A stretch of 64,000 nucleotides of DNA from Oikopleura dioica (taxonomy: Eukaryota > Chordata > Appendicularia > Copelata > Oikopleuridae): NCBI GenBank assembly GCA_907165135.1, contig OU015566.1, positions 7,362,157 to 7,426,156 on the forward strand. Reading direction: 5' to 3'. The notes under the pieces are model-generated. The model was not told the DNA's origin. It saw nothing but the letters and a program-made list of their open reading frames with translations, and did not search any database. A program made the position numbers and the translations under genes. Of the stretch, positions 55,227-64,000 are shown in pieces; position 1 is the first letter of the stretch; every line of letters begins with the position of its first letter.

Positions 55227-57744
55227 TTATTTACAGTCAGATACAGGAGCGCAGTTTCGATCAACCAAGCATAGAAGATAGTCGCATTGAATGATGACAT
55301 TGCCATCTTCGTTGTTTGAAAATTGAAACGCTAGGAAGGAAAATCGCGTCTTCTTTGTCTCCGGATCGCGCGGTAGAATTTCTACTGTATCGTCTAGTAG
55401 ACAGCCATCTTCAATCATCGTCCAAATCACATTTGGTTGGTCTTCAGTAAATGCCCGGCAATTTGTTATCTTTTCGTGGCGTCAATGAATTTTCTAGAGC
55501 ATTTTTGATAATGAATTGCTTTTGCAAATTTCAACACAGTTTTCCCCTCAAAAATTCCAAAGACCATGTATCATTTTGCTTACAATCCTCTAGCTGGTAA
55601 TTCTAAACTAAAATTTAACCTATTTTGACATTGCGTGATTGATAATTGACATCGTGTAGATAAATGTAGGAGTTTATTGCAGTTTGCTGAACGTTTTCGG
55701 TCGTGAGCTCTGATGATGGTCTCACGACCGAAAACGTTCAGCAAACTGCAATAAACTCCTATATTTTGACATTATTTAGACTTCAAAAAAGTATTGATCG
55801 ATCGTCTTCCGCAAAATAACGTTCTCAACCATTGGGCTTTCCGAGAAGATTTAATGGGTGCACCATTGCGCAAAGGTAACTAAAGTAGAAGTCAGTTGAT
55901 CGCATACTGATTTTTAAAGGGGTCGTCTTCAAGCAAATCGAACTCAATCTCGACAATCTTTTACTGACACTTTTGTTCGTCACTTCTACCATCGGGTACT
56001 CAAGTTATGCCATAAGATCATTCTTCTGTACACAAAAAGAAGAGCCAAAACAAATAGTTCTACCGAAAAAGACGCCAAAAGAAGTTCCAACTAAAGAACC
56101 ATCTGCTCATGGTGATACATGAAGAAATTTCCTCCCCATTCAATTTTATATAATTTAATAAATTCTTGACGCATTCCTGAACTGTTGCGTTGTACTCAAC
56201 CGAGGCTTGGGCATATATAACTTGATTGACATAGAGAGTAGTTGCTTCTACGGTGAAATCTTTGTCGACGAAAAGTTGCATGTCCATTCTCGGCGTGTAT
56301 GTCTCCGTCTAGTTGAATTAGCATAAATGCTGAATAATTGACGAACATACCTCAGCATTGAAGTACAACTCATCAATAGCATGGAACTCATCAGTCACTT
56401 CGAATTCGGTTTCAACAAGCTGCTCGCATTTTACTTCCAAATTCAGGTGTGGCATAACCGGTTTGATGACTGTCTCTTCGCTGATAAACGTCCTCAACAC
56501 AGCTTTGTACTCAACCAGATCGCCATTTTCTCTAGGAACGATTCCACAGTCGGTAAATCCAATATCCCATCGCATATACGTTCCATTTCTCGATTCAGAA
56601 ACAACCGAAGGGCACTTTTCATTATTGATAACGATATCATCAGCGGTGAGTCCATTGAGTTGACAAATCGGAATTTCAAGTGTCATGCTGTTCGAGTTGC
56701 ACATGAAATTGGTAGATTGCTGCCGGTTGAAGCACTTTTTCCGGTCAAAAAGCGACGCGATTCGAGTAAAACTCATCCGCCAGATATTCATAAGCAAGTC
56801 TTCGTTTTCGTCTATGCATTGGCCTCCACCACAGATGGATGCATCCAATTTGTCATTCACCCATTTGGAAGTGAGGACAAAAATCTTATCAGGAGAGGAG
56901 TTTTCGTAAGCAATGCCCTTTAGCGGATTTCTCAGAAGCCAGAGGAACACAGAAGCATTACTGTCGTCTGGAGAAATCGTCGAAATCGTGGTATCCGAAG
57001 AAGTCGTACAGAAATTAGGAGTCGTAAAGAGAGACCCAAGCGTTGTCATGTAGCTCGCGGAATTCGCCAGATCTACATCTACGTGAGCCAGCCCATCTCT
57101 TAGATAGATGATTCTGAAGCTTTTGACCGGCAAGTTTCCATCTAAAACGGAGAAAATCCCATTCAATGTCCTAGTAATAACACCAATGAATCGATTGTCT
57201 CCACAAACTCTGTCCCTTGTGTCAACTGCGATTGTTACATCCAACGGACAAGTTTCTGCTGCCTTGCAAGTTTTCTCATCTTCGTCCAAAAATGAGCCAC
57301 AAGGACAAGTGCATTCGATTTCGCCGAATCCTCTGTCGATACATTTGTGCGAGCATCCGCCGTTATTGAACAAGCAACTCGAATCGAGCTGCTTTCGATT
57401 GCAGGCAATTTCTTTGTCAGAACTCCATCGAATCGGCGAAGCAGCAAACTCTTCATACATGCAATATCTTCTCGCTGGTCCGTTCAATTTATATCCAGCC
57501 GAGCAAAAGGCCTGACAAACGGAGCCAACAGAGTTATCAGAAGTGCAGAAGACCAGTCCATTTTCAAGCTCTCCGATTTCTTCGCAACTGTATTGTTTTT
57601 GCTCGTCTGTGTATTCAGGAACTTTTTCAGAGCCTTATTCAATCGTCTGCAAATGACTTTTGAGGCATCAATCTCTACTCCATTCGATAGGGTGCATTTT
57701 CCAACGATACTTTTTATCAGAAAAATAAACACGATTTTCTTCAT
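55227..57744 (-). CDS. Secreted ZP-domain glycoprotein with Sushi and EGF-like domains
   Basis: Start at 57744 (MKKIVFIFLIKSIVG, a signal peptide). A Sushi/CCP-like module follows (YSCEEIGELENGLVFC, CQAFCSAGYKLNGPARRYC). Then an EGF-like module (CLFNNGGCSHKC, CTCPCGSFLDEDEKTC) and a region of about 170 residues opening PLDVTIAVDTRDRV that resembles a von Willebrand A fold. The ZP domain follows: ZP-N (CQLNGLTADDIVINNEKCP to LEVKCEQLVETEF), ZP-C (RMDMQLFVDKDFTVEATTLY) and the terminal Cys cluster (CRAFTEDQ, MIEDGCLLD, CDYLLCLVDRNCAPVSDC). Such proteins polymerise into extracellular matrices; in larvaceans egg coat or house are possibilities (inference). An intron of about 690 bp (56170 to about 55480) contains a plus-strand gene. 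One junction in the N-terminal part is unresolved. Confidence 0.82.
55566..56122 (+). CDS. Nested small single-pass membrane protein (109 residues), unrecognised
   Basis: Lies wholly inside an intron of the ZP gene on the opposite strand. Exons are 55566-55596, 55780-55875 and 55920-56122, with phase-consistent GT-AG introns. The product starts MYHFAYNPLADFKKVLIDRL, has HWAFREDLMGAPLRKGVVF, one hydrophobic segment (LDNLLLTLLFVTSTIGYSS) and a polar Lys/Pro tail ending SAHGDT. The first intron holds a perfect 41-bp hairpin. No family recognised. Confidence 0.62.
55667..55761. repeat. Perfect 41-bp-stem hairpin
   Basis: The arm 55667-55707 (TAGGAGTTTATTGCAGTTTG...) is an exact reverse complement of 55721-55761, with a 13-nt loop (CTCTGATGATGGT). 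A 12-bp direct repeat TATTTTGACATT occurs at 55621-55632 and 55763-55774, the second copy abutting the hairpin. This could mark an insertion. Confidence 0.8.
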
Positions 57745-58462
57745 TTTTACTTTTGCTTATGTTTTTCTTCCACTGTTAGTTTTGTTTGAAGATTTGAGGT
57801 GGCGAAAAAGAGCACAATTACAGAAGCCTATTTTTTAATCTCCGTAAAGGTTGATAGCTCAGCGATGAATTTCATGCCCGACTTACCGTATTTGAAGTTG
57901 AATGTATTAGCTAAGAATTTTTTCTTGGGTTGGAATGTGGCAATTAAAGAGAGCCCAAAACACACGTCCGCCGGTACGCTGCGTGTTTTAGCGGCCGTAC
58001 ACATCCACATCAGGTGATTTGATGATGTTCGAATGCCGGATGGCAGCTGGTGAACACCGCCACCACCACGAGTTTGGGTAATCTCGAGTAGCATTTTTTC
58101 ACACGCGCTGAAATCGCTTTTCTTGAGAGAGAATTCAAGGAGCGCGCTTTTCTATAGAAAATATGGGCGAGAAGTACACTTGTGCCCAAACAGACGGGAT
58201 TTGGGCACACACTACAGGCGACTACATGCGAGAGGCGATTTCCGCAGCTCCAAAGAGCTGAGAGAGCTTTGAAAAACAGAGAAACTTGGAGCTGAAAAAG
58301 CGTCATTTTATATTATGCAACTTGTTTTTAAGCCCCTATGGTTGCATAGTTTTAAAGTGATGTTGATTTTCTCCACTTATCGACAGAAAAAATGCCAAAT
58401 AATTTGTTTAAAATAAACTTTATTCAACCACATGCATATAAAATCCTTTTATAAATACAACT
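57745..58462. other. Intergenic, no feature seen
   Basis: Region upstream of the ZP gene. Several overlapping short frames exist on both strands without motifs. Confidence 0.5.
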
Positions 58463-58649
58463 TCAAACTTCATCTGCCACAAGTTTTCCACAAGAACCAT
58501 AAGTGTAGAAAAATCCAAAGAACGTAAACACGAAGCTCAGTACAAACCCTAAGATTTTCGAATTTACCATTTGCCAGCGAAAATGATTACTTACAGGCAA
58601 TCATGGAGGTATAAATAGCGAGTTGAAGATTGATTCTAGCGTTGAACAT
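58463..58649 (-). CDS. Putative 46-residue single-pass membrane microprotein
   Basis: Exons 58649-58595 and 58548-58463 are joined by a 46-nt GTAAG...CTTAG intron in phase. The product begins MFNARINLQLAIYTSMIAWF, continues through one membrane segment (WFVLSFVFTFFGFFYTYG) and ends KLVADEV. Plausible as a small ER or organelle membrane subunit; no family assigned. Confidence 0.5.
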
Positions 58650-58667
58650 CAAAACTTTCAAGGGTCG

Positions 58668-59980
58668 TCAAAACCTGTTTTTTCTCATCCCTTTTTGGTA
58701 CTTGTCAATATATAGGCAAATAATGGCGACCCTCCCAAGCGTTGGTGGTGTAATGGTCAGCATTGATGCCTTCCAAGCATTAGATCCGGGTTCGATTCCC
58801 GGCCATCGCACACTTTTTTCATTCTTCCGAGCAATTTTACGACCCTTTCCTGAAATCCCTCGTTCCGGCAGTGGAGCAAAGTACATTACACAAGGCATTA
58901 CAAGCAAATAGATGATTCCCTAAACAAATTTTAATATTTTTGAAGCATTTTAGCGCCGCGCTATTTGATTTACCAAGCAGGAGAGGATAAATTGGACCAA
59001 GACAGAGGCGCGGAAAAGGGCGAAATCGTCAGAATTGACTGTTCGGTCGGTGTCTTGCTGCCTCAGGTAAGAGATGATAAGGAGTAGGCAGGAGACGAAA
59101 GCTGCGAAGACGATGATGTAATTGATGGCCGTCAACAAGTTCCGCGCGAAAACTAAAGATGACAGTAATGGTAAACTGCTTTGAAAGAAAGGCAAATTGG
59201 AATAAATCGATAATATTAAACTCCATAGTATGGAGTCCATACTATCCTAGAGCCAGACTGTTTTGCTTCGTCGATATGGCGTCAAGTTTATATAAACCTC
59301 CGCTAATAATTTTCAACAAATGTGGACCCGACAACAGACGGAAACTTTTACAACTTACCGATACAACACATCCTGTTCTTCGAGCGCTTTCTAGTTCCCC
59401 GTCTTACATCATCCTCCTCCTCGTGAGGTCCACCTCGTTTTCTAAAAATTTCGAGCTTATTCTGAAATTCTTACGGTTGCATAAAAGGACTCGCTCCTTC
59501 AAAATCAATGTAGCGTTTTTCATGCGCTGGCGAATTTCAATTGAAAATCTGGCGCACCTGTATCGGGCAGGCGGGGATTCCATCTCGTCGACTTCTGTTC
59601 TGTCATCGGCGATGACTTTTGCTTTCTTCCAACTTTCGCAGCAGCAGATGATGTGCTTTCCTTTTGCGAAGATGCTTGAGGTGTAGTGGAGAATTGTAAG
59701 AAGCGCTAGAAAAAGATGGTTTTTCAAGTATCTAGCCCTCTTTCGGTGTTTTAGAATCTCTTCTTGATAAAAATTCTGTTATTATTTTGGTACCTGGGAC
59801 AAGTTGAACCCAAGCAATCACAAAAATCGTCGAGTAAACATCTTGGAAGGGCTTCCCCGTGTGATAATTTCCATCACACTCCAAAAACGATCCATAAATC
59901 TCTGCCAAATTACTTGGCTCCTGCTCTTGCACAGTCGGTAAACTGGTAGTACTAGTAATAGCAGTGGTACTATTTGCCAT
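58668..59980 (-). CDS. Multi-pass membrane protein, unrecognised, last exon antisense to a tRNA gene
   Basis: Start at 59980 (MANSTTAITSTTSLPTVQEQ), with an N-glycosylation-type N-terminus. The first membrane segment spans an intron (VYSTIFVIAWVQLVP joined to ALLTILHYTSSIFA). A cytoplasmic-type loop with CCCESWKKAKVIADD follows. Further segments are INYIIVFAAFVSCLLLIISY and ASVLVQFILSCL joined to GIIYLLVMPCVMYFA. The last exon has no stop before 58668, so it reads through the complement of the tRNA-Gly gene, producing VRWPGIEPGSNAWKAS. One internal junction (near 59420-59160) is not resolved. Topology suggests a 4-7 TM receptor or channel; no family assigned. Confidence 0.5.
58739..58809 (+). 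tRNA. tRNA-Gly (anticodon TCC)
   Basis: GCGTTGG...CCATCGC acceptor arms, A box TGGTGTAATGG, anticodon loop CTTCCAA (TCC), and B box GGTTCGATTCC with a GGG/CCC T stem. The sequence closely resembles the animal tRNA-Gly(TCC) consensus. The acceptor stem has one T-T mismatch at the fourth pair (third strand reads CCATCGC where CCAACGC would pair). A TTTTTT Pol III terminator follows within 5 nt. It lies antisense to the last exon of the membrane-protein gene on the minus strand. Confidence 0.93.
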
Positions 59981-60175
59981 TATACAAAAAGAACAACTTT
60001 CACAGCCTCTCCTCTGATTTTCGTACCTAGCAACTACAAACTACAACTGAGAAAAGCGAGCTGCTGATCAGTTTGATTTTCAGTGATTCTACTTTTGTGC
60101 TGGAATAAAACACTTTTGACTTTTTCTGTTTGCGATGCATTGTGATCGGGAATCCGGTCGACAGGACGGATTTGC

Positions 60176-60383
60176 TCACTTTTCAGAGCAAAGTTGATTT
60201 TCGAAGCTGGACCCGTTGTCAACATAAAGGCGATTCTCCAGGGAATTATGGAGAGGAACAAAGCAGACCGGATGTAGGAGGCGATAGTTGACTGATTTGC
60301 GGCCGACAATGAAAAGTACTTGGCGAGAAGTTCATAAATGACTTACGAAATGTAAAGAAAGAGTTCAAATTTGTTATCATCAT
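60176..60383 (-). CDS. Possible small gene (ambiguous frame)
   Basis: ATGATG at 60383 follows a GTTTAG acceptor and leads to a GTAAGT donor. A CAG acceptor about 50 nt on gives, in phase, MMITNLNSFFTFLNYRLLHP, then VCFVPLHNSLENRLYVDNGS, ending at 60176. An alternative unspliced frame in the same place (60034-60309) encodes ALFLSIIPWRIAFMLTTGP but lacks an ATG. Only one can be real; neither matches a known family. Confidence 0.28.
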
Positions 60384-60453
60384 TTTATTCTTTTCTAAAC
60401 GATTCAAAATCAGACCTTATGCAATAGTGGCGAACTAGCACCCAGGAAAATAA

Positions 60454-61348
60454 TCAATGAGTTTTGTAGACATCTTTGACAGTGAAGTAGGCCCGGCAGT
60501 TTGGACACTTCTTCTCATGGAGGGCCGCGATGCAGTAAAAGCAGAACTTGTGCGCGCAAGGGATAATGATTGCTTCTTGGCGGTCGTCATCGTAGGGATG
60601 TAGGCAGATCCTGCACTGATGTTTCTCGTTCACTTCATCGTGTCTTGCTTTCTTAGCTGCAGGCCATTCTGAATATAAAACTTATCATAATATGAAATCA
60701 TAAAATATCTTTAAGATACCATGACGCTGAAAGGCAACTTTGGTAACAAGAAGCACTCGTTTTTCACTTTTTTCATGCAAACTCCTCAGTTTGCAGACGT
60801 TCAACGCAGTAGATTTGCATTTATCTTCTGCCGTTAAAACATTCTCTTGAGCTTTTTTCAATGATTCGCGCGCTGATCGCAGTTCTCTTTTGGCAAAGAA
60901 GGACGCTGTCAAAGAAGAATGTCTTTCTTTTTTCGTTTGTAGATAGATCTTGTTGATTATTTCGTGCTCGTCTTTTGCAGCTTTCAAACTTATTAGTGTC
61001 AAGATTTTAAAGCAAAAAGTTACCAATAAAATCATAAGGTTCTTTCGCCAAAGCGGCCTCACAACAAGATCCAATGAAGAATTCTCGAAAAGAGAGTTTC
61101 TCCGCTCCACAGTTTTCTGCACGACATTTGAATGTTGCGTCCGACTCTCGGAAAATGGTGTCTTCCTTCGGATAATTTAATTCCTTGCATCCCTCGCAGA
61201 ATCTTCTTCCTCTGATCACACCCGTAGATTCGCATGGACTAAGGAACGCAATAAAAATGGGAAATAAAGAGGAATATTACTCGTCGCAGTTAAAACACTT
61301 TCCAAAGTTCCCGTACGACGTAACGAATTCTTCTAGCCGCCGAAACAT
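60454..61348 (-). CDS. RING-HC E3 ligase-like protein with N-terminal Cys-rich module
   Basis: Start at 61348 (MFRRLEEFVTSYGNFGKCFN). The first intron (GTAATATT...CCTTAG) joins to PCESTGVIRGRRFCEGCKEL. An N-terminal Cys-rich zinc-binding-type module follows (CFNCD, CEGCKELNYP, CRAENCG). Then a helical middle (RSARESLKKAQENVLTAEDK), and a C-terminal C3HC4 RING: CRICLHPY...IPCAHKFCFYCIAAL, KKCPNCRAYF, ending VYKTH. All eight RING ligands are present, so E3 activity is likely. The family of the N-terminal module was not identified. Confidence 0.7.
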
Positions 61349-61456
61349 TCTCTCGTGGGATTATATTCACTTATAATTTTATTGCCGGATCTCCCGAAAT
61401 TTCTGACTTTTGCGCTTTTGTGATACATTAGTAGCAAGTCTAGAAATGAAACCATT

Positions 61457-61834
61457 GACACTGTTTTTTTTATGTTTCCGACAACTGGGGAGTCTATGTT
61501 CTCCGACCAGAGAAGTCGCAGAGAGTTCCCGAGGGTACCAAAATGTAGCTTAGGGTCTGATCTGTGGCGTAGGGACACTGAGCAAATGTCAATGTCACGT
61601 GATCTTTGACAAATGACGTCATCAACCCGAAAATACCCGATTTCGCCAATTTTAACCTCATATTGGGAGTCTATGTTCTCGGAGTACAATCATCGTACAG
61701 CGTCTCAAAGGGGCTCAAATGAGAGCTAAAGCTCTATTCTGTGGCGTAGGGGGGTTAAGATAATCTCAGGATATACTCATCCTTTTTTTACAGAGGGTCG
61801 ATAATGACGTCGGAAACATAAAAAAAACAGTGTC
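61457..61834. mobile_element. MITE with inverted repeats and ATT duplication
   Basis: The 26-bp ends GACACTGTTTTTTTTATGTT... (to TTTCCGAC) and their reverse complement face each other at 61457-61482 and 61809-61834, flanked by ATT on both sides (61454-61456, 61835-61837). Two diverged direct repeats starting GGAGTCTATGTTCTC and ending CTGTGGCGTAGGG fill the interior. No coding capacity. It lies just upstream of the RING gene. Confidence 0.78.
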
Positions 61835-62499
61835 ATTGCTTCCATCCACCAGGCCTTCAAAGCACCATCTTTCAAAACGGATCATCTAAATTTCCACGAG
61901 CGCTGATTGGCTACGCGTCGCCAATAAAACTGGCTTTCCAGCGCCAGCTCATCCTCGGTGGCAAATTAGAGAAAATTTACAAAATGAAAACTTGACAAAT
62001 ATCGGGGCACTCTCTCTTGCCCCTAACACTCGCCAGCACCGGATCTCGCTAGCACTTTTCACTCGCCTGCACTTTCCTCGAAAGAAAGTGCAGGAGAGTT
62101 TTTGGTGCAGATGAGAGTCGGTGCAGGAGAGTCTTTCACTTTGCGTGGGCGGTGGAAAATATTTTTTTTTATAATTTACAATACTTGAAATTTTAAAATT
62201 TGTTTATATCAAATTTTGATAAATTACAGTACTTCGGAAAAGTAAATAAAGAAACCAGTAATGCATAAATAATTTCTTTATTTAGTTTCTTCTCGAGAAG
62301 CTGATTTTTTGCTCAAAAATATCCAGTCTCGTAGACTCAAACAAAAATTACTTCTATTTTTCTGAATAATTTATTGATTATTTACCGTTTCTTTGTAAAA
62401 ATAACATTTTTATGTATAAAATTGTACACAAAAATAAATATGAGGAAAATTCATACCTTTCCTCACCCTTTATCCGCAGTCTTAGCATTTATTTCGGAT

Positions 62500-62553
62500 T
62501 TCGCCGCACGCGCACGCACGTGCACGCGAGAATTTTGCGTTTTTTGGAACTCT
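62500..62553. mobile_element. Right end of the CG-rich hAT family
   Basis: GCACGCGCACGCACGTGCACG followed by AATTTTGCGTTTTTTGGAACTCTG matches the right terminus of the element at 26106-26639 almost exactly. The other end is missing, so it is a truncated copy nested in the foldback element. Confidence 0.75.
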
Positions 62554-62562
62554 GATTCTTAA

Positions 62563-63314
62563 GGATATAGCCTATGAAATTGAACTTTCATAGCGCCCAA
62601 ATGCGACGTCGGATCATTTTATTTCAAAAGCAATCCCAACTAAAAATGTACGCAAAACTCGATTATGGTACTTTTTTAAAATTTTTCATTTGAAATTCTC
62701 TCTGTAGAGCGTTTTGAAATCTTACGATCGCGATTTCTCGAAATTTTTACATTAAATCGGTCGAGTTTTTTTGATAGAAAGGTAATCTAGACCCTTATCT
62801 ACAAAATTGTGGTTTCGGTTTTCTCTAATTCCGACAAAAACCGATTATAGAGCCATTTCCATGAGGCTTCCTCGGCGCGTGAATAGTGTAAAAAACGCTC
62901 CGCTGGGTGCTCAATCTCTCGACTCCTCTTTCCCGAGAGAAACTGCGCGTTTGAAAGAGCGCTCTGATTGGTTTGACCCAAAAAAGCGCGCATGGAAGAA
63001 AAACAGAAGCAAGAAAGAGGAAAACACTAGAATGAAAATTTGCCCGAGATTGAAAAATTTTCAGCCACAATATTCTAGTTTATCATTTTGCTAATGCAGT
63101 CATGGATTTTGTTTTAGCGATTTAATGTAAAAATTTCGAGAAATCGCGATCGTAAGATTTCAAAACGCTCTACAGAGAGAATTTCAAATGAAAAATTTTA
63201 AAAAAGTACCATAATCGAGTTTTGCGTACATTTTTAGTTGGGATTGCTTTTGAAATAAAATGATCCGACGTCGCATTTGGGCGCTATGAAAGTTCAATTT
63301 CATAGGCTATATCC
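62563..63314. mobile_element. Nested palindromic element flanked by TTAA
   Basis: GGATATAGCCTATGAAATTG at the left and its reverse complement at the right start inverted arms of about 200 bp (to about 62760 and from about 63117) with essentially no mismatches. TTAA lies on both sides (62559-62562 and 63315-63318), suggesting a piggyBac-type duplication. The interior has no transposase; open frames at 62799-63094 are by-products. Confidence 0.8.
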
Positions 63315-63589
63315 TTAATATGAGTAACAAAAAGTTCTACCAAAATCAGGTTGAGAAAATTTTCTCACTAATAAATATATTCGATAAGTTCGCCCGCCCA
63401 CGCAAAGTTAAAAACTCTCCTGCACCGACTCTCATCTGCACCAAAAACTCTTCTGCACTTTCTTGCTAAGAAAGCGCAGGTGAGTGAAAAGTGCTAGCGA
63501 GATCTGGTGCTAGCGAGTGTCTGGGGCAAGAGAGAGTGCTCCACAAATATCGTTTTTACAACCAGTACTGCCCAATCGAATACTAGAAA

Positions 63590-64000
63590 ATGAGCGGGCT
63601 TAGGAGAAGAAACATAGCTCCAAGCGAGCCAGAGGAAGAAAATTCAACTTTTTTGGAGAAATTTAGAGAACTCGATGCATTTACGAAAATTACAGAAGAA
63701 GCCGAAGCGCCAAAAACGTCCCAGGGAGGCTTTTGCACCGGTATTGATGTTTTTTCAAAAATAGAGTCTATTCAGCCTTTCAGTGATTACGTTTTCCGTG
63801 ATGTTGCTCCTCTTGCTGGGCGAAATGACGGTCTGGTTTACGACGACAAAGATCAAATACGAATTTGACGTCGATTCGGACTACGAGTCGAAGATGCATC
63901 TCAACATGGACATTACTTTCAACTCTCCTTGTCACATGATCAGCGCCGATATCGCCGATTCTTCGGGCGACGCATGGGGCTACAACTTTCAAATTCAAGA
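63590..64000 (+). CDS. ERGIC2: ERGIC2 (Erv41-type COPII vesicle cargo receptor), truncated by the window edge
   Basis: Start at 63590 (MSGLRRRNIAPSEPEEEN), 3 nt after a TACTAG acceptor. FLEKFRELDAFTKI matches the N-terminal LDAF.K segment of the ERGIC/Erv41 family. Intron 63741-63783 (43 nt) joins FCT to VITFSVMLLLLLGEMTVWF, the first membrane segment. The lumenal domain start follows (IKYEFDVDSDYESKMHLNMD, ITFNSPCHMISADIADSSGD). Known role: cycling between ER and Golgi as part of the Erv41-Erv46 complex. The rest lies beyond 64000. A foldback transposon is inserted just upstream. Confidence 0.9.

Larger units (their letters stand above)
62005..63542. mobile_element. Foldback/MULE-like element (1538 bp) with 10-bp target duplication, carrying nested elements
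   Basis: Left end GGGCACTCTCTCTTGCCCC and right end (reverse complement) GGAGCACTCTCTCTTGCCCC begin inverted repeats of about 150 bp. These contain GCACTTTC...GAAAGTGCAGG hairpins and run to the GTGGGCGG block. An exact ACAAATATCG duplication flanks it at 61995-62004 and 63543-63552. Long inverted repeats with a 9-11-bp duplication are typical of Mutator-like foldback elements. The interior includes a hAT fragment (62500-62553) and a TTAA-flanked element (62563-63314). It ends 47 bp before the ERGIC2 start codon. Confidence 0.87.

Overview
This is a 64 kb stretch of a very compact animal genome. Genes are a few hundred bases apart. Most introns that can be placed by reading frame are only about 38-55 nt, usually GT-AG, with at least one clear exception. 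Almost every gene start has a splice-acceptor-like AG 0-25 nt upstream of the ATG, and some neighbours on one strand are only 60-150 bp apart, as expected for spliced-leader trans-splicing and operons. The window encodes a connexin, which is a chordate family. Together these features suggest a larvacean (appendicularian) tunicate such as Oikopleura. That assignment is an inference; no sequence search was run.

Layout. 1-1160: palindromic GCTCGCGAGC-type repeats. 1161-20653 is a minus-strand cluster read right to left: a small mitochondrial-type protein, WBP4 (spliceosome), TMEM68-like acyltransferase, a ubiquitin-like-fold protein, SMC4 (condensin), a catalytically altered E2 ubiquitin-conjugating protein, a nicotinic receptor alpha subunit, a large disordered nuclear-type protein, and a coiled-coil tail-anchored KASH5-like protein. 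20805-23747 is a 2.9 kb hAT-like element full of repeats. 24124-29735 (plus) holds CHORDC1 and two SR splicing factors, the first with a DNA transposon in its RRM. 29931-30958 (minus) is the connexin. 31514-40323 (plus) holds an unknown protein, GON4L with a CtBP motif, an unknown ankyrin-like/coiled-coil protein and POLR2F; the last three look like an operon. 40324-43594 is the longest gene-free stretch and lies upstream of Dachshund (43595-49256, plus). 50734-61348 is mostly minus: an MDM2-type RING protein, an acidic protein, microproteins, a ZP-domain glycoprotein with a plus-strand gene nested in its intron, a multi-pass membrane protein whose last exon is antisense to a tRNA-Gly gene, and a RING protein. 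61457-63542 carries two more transposon insertions, and ERGIC2 runs off the right end.

The most striking theme is non-autonomous DNA transposons inside genes. Six or seven elements can be delimited by terminal inverted repeats plus target-site duplications (10 bp, 8 bp, TTAA and TWA types). One sits inside a coding exon of an SR protein and one inside the first coding exon of the E2 gene. In both, exact removal of the element plus one duplication copy restores the conserved reading frame, and the boundaries of that removal can be drawn to end in AG (GA-AG and AC-AG). Two more sit inside ordinary introns, one of them at a GTAAG donor. This looks like intron birth and growth by transposon insertion.
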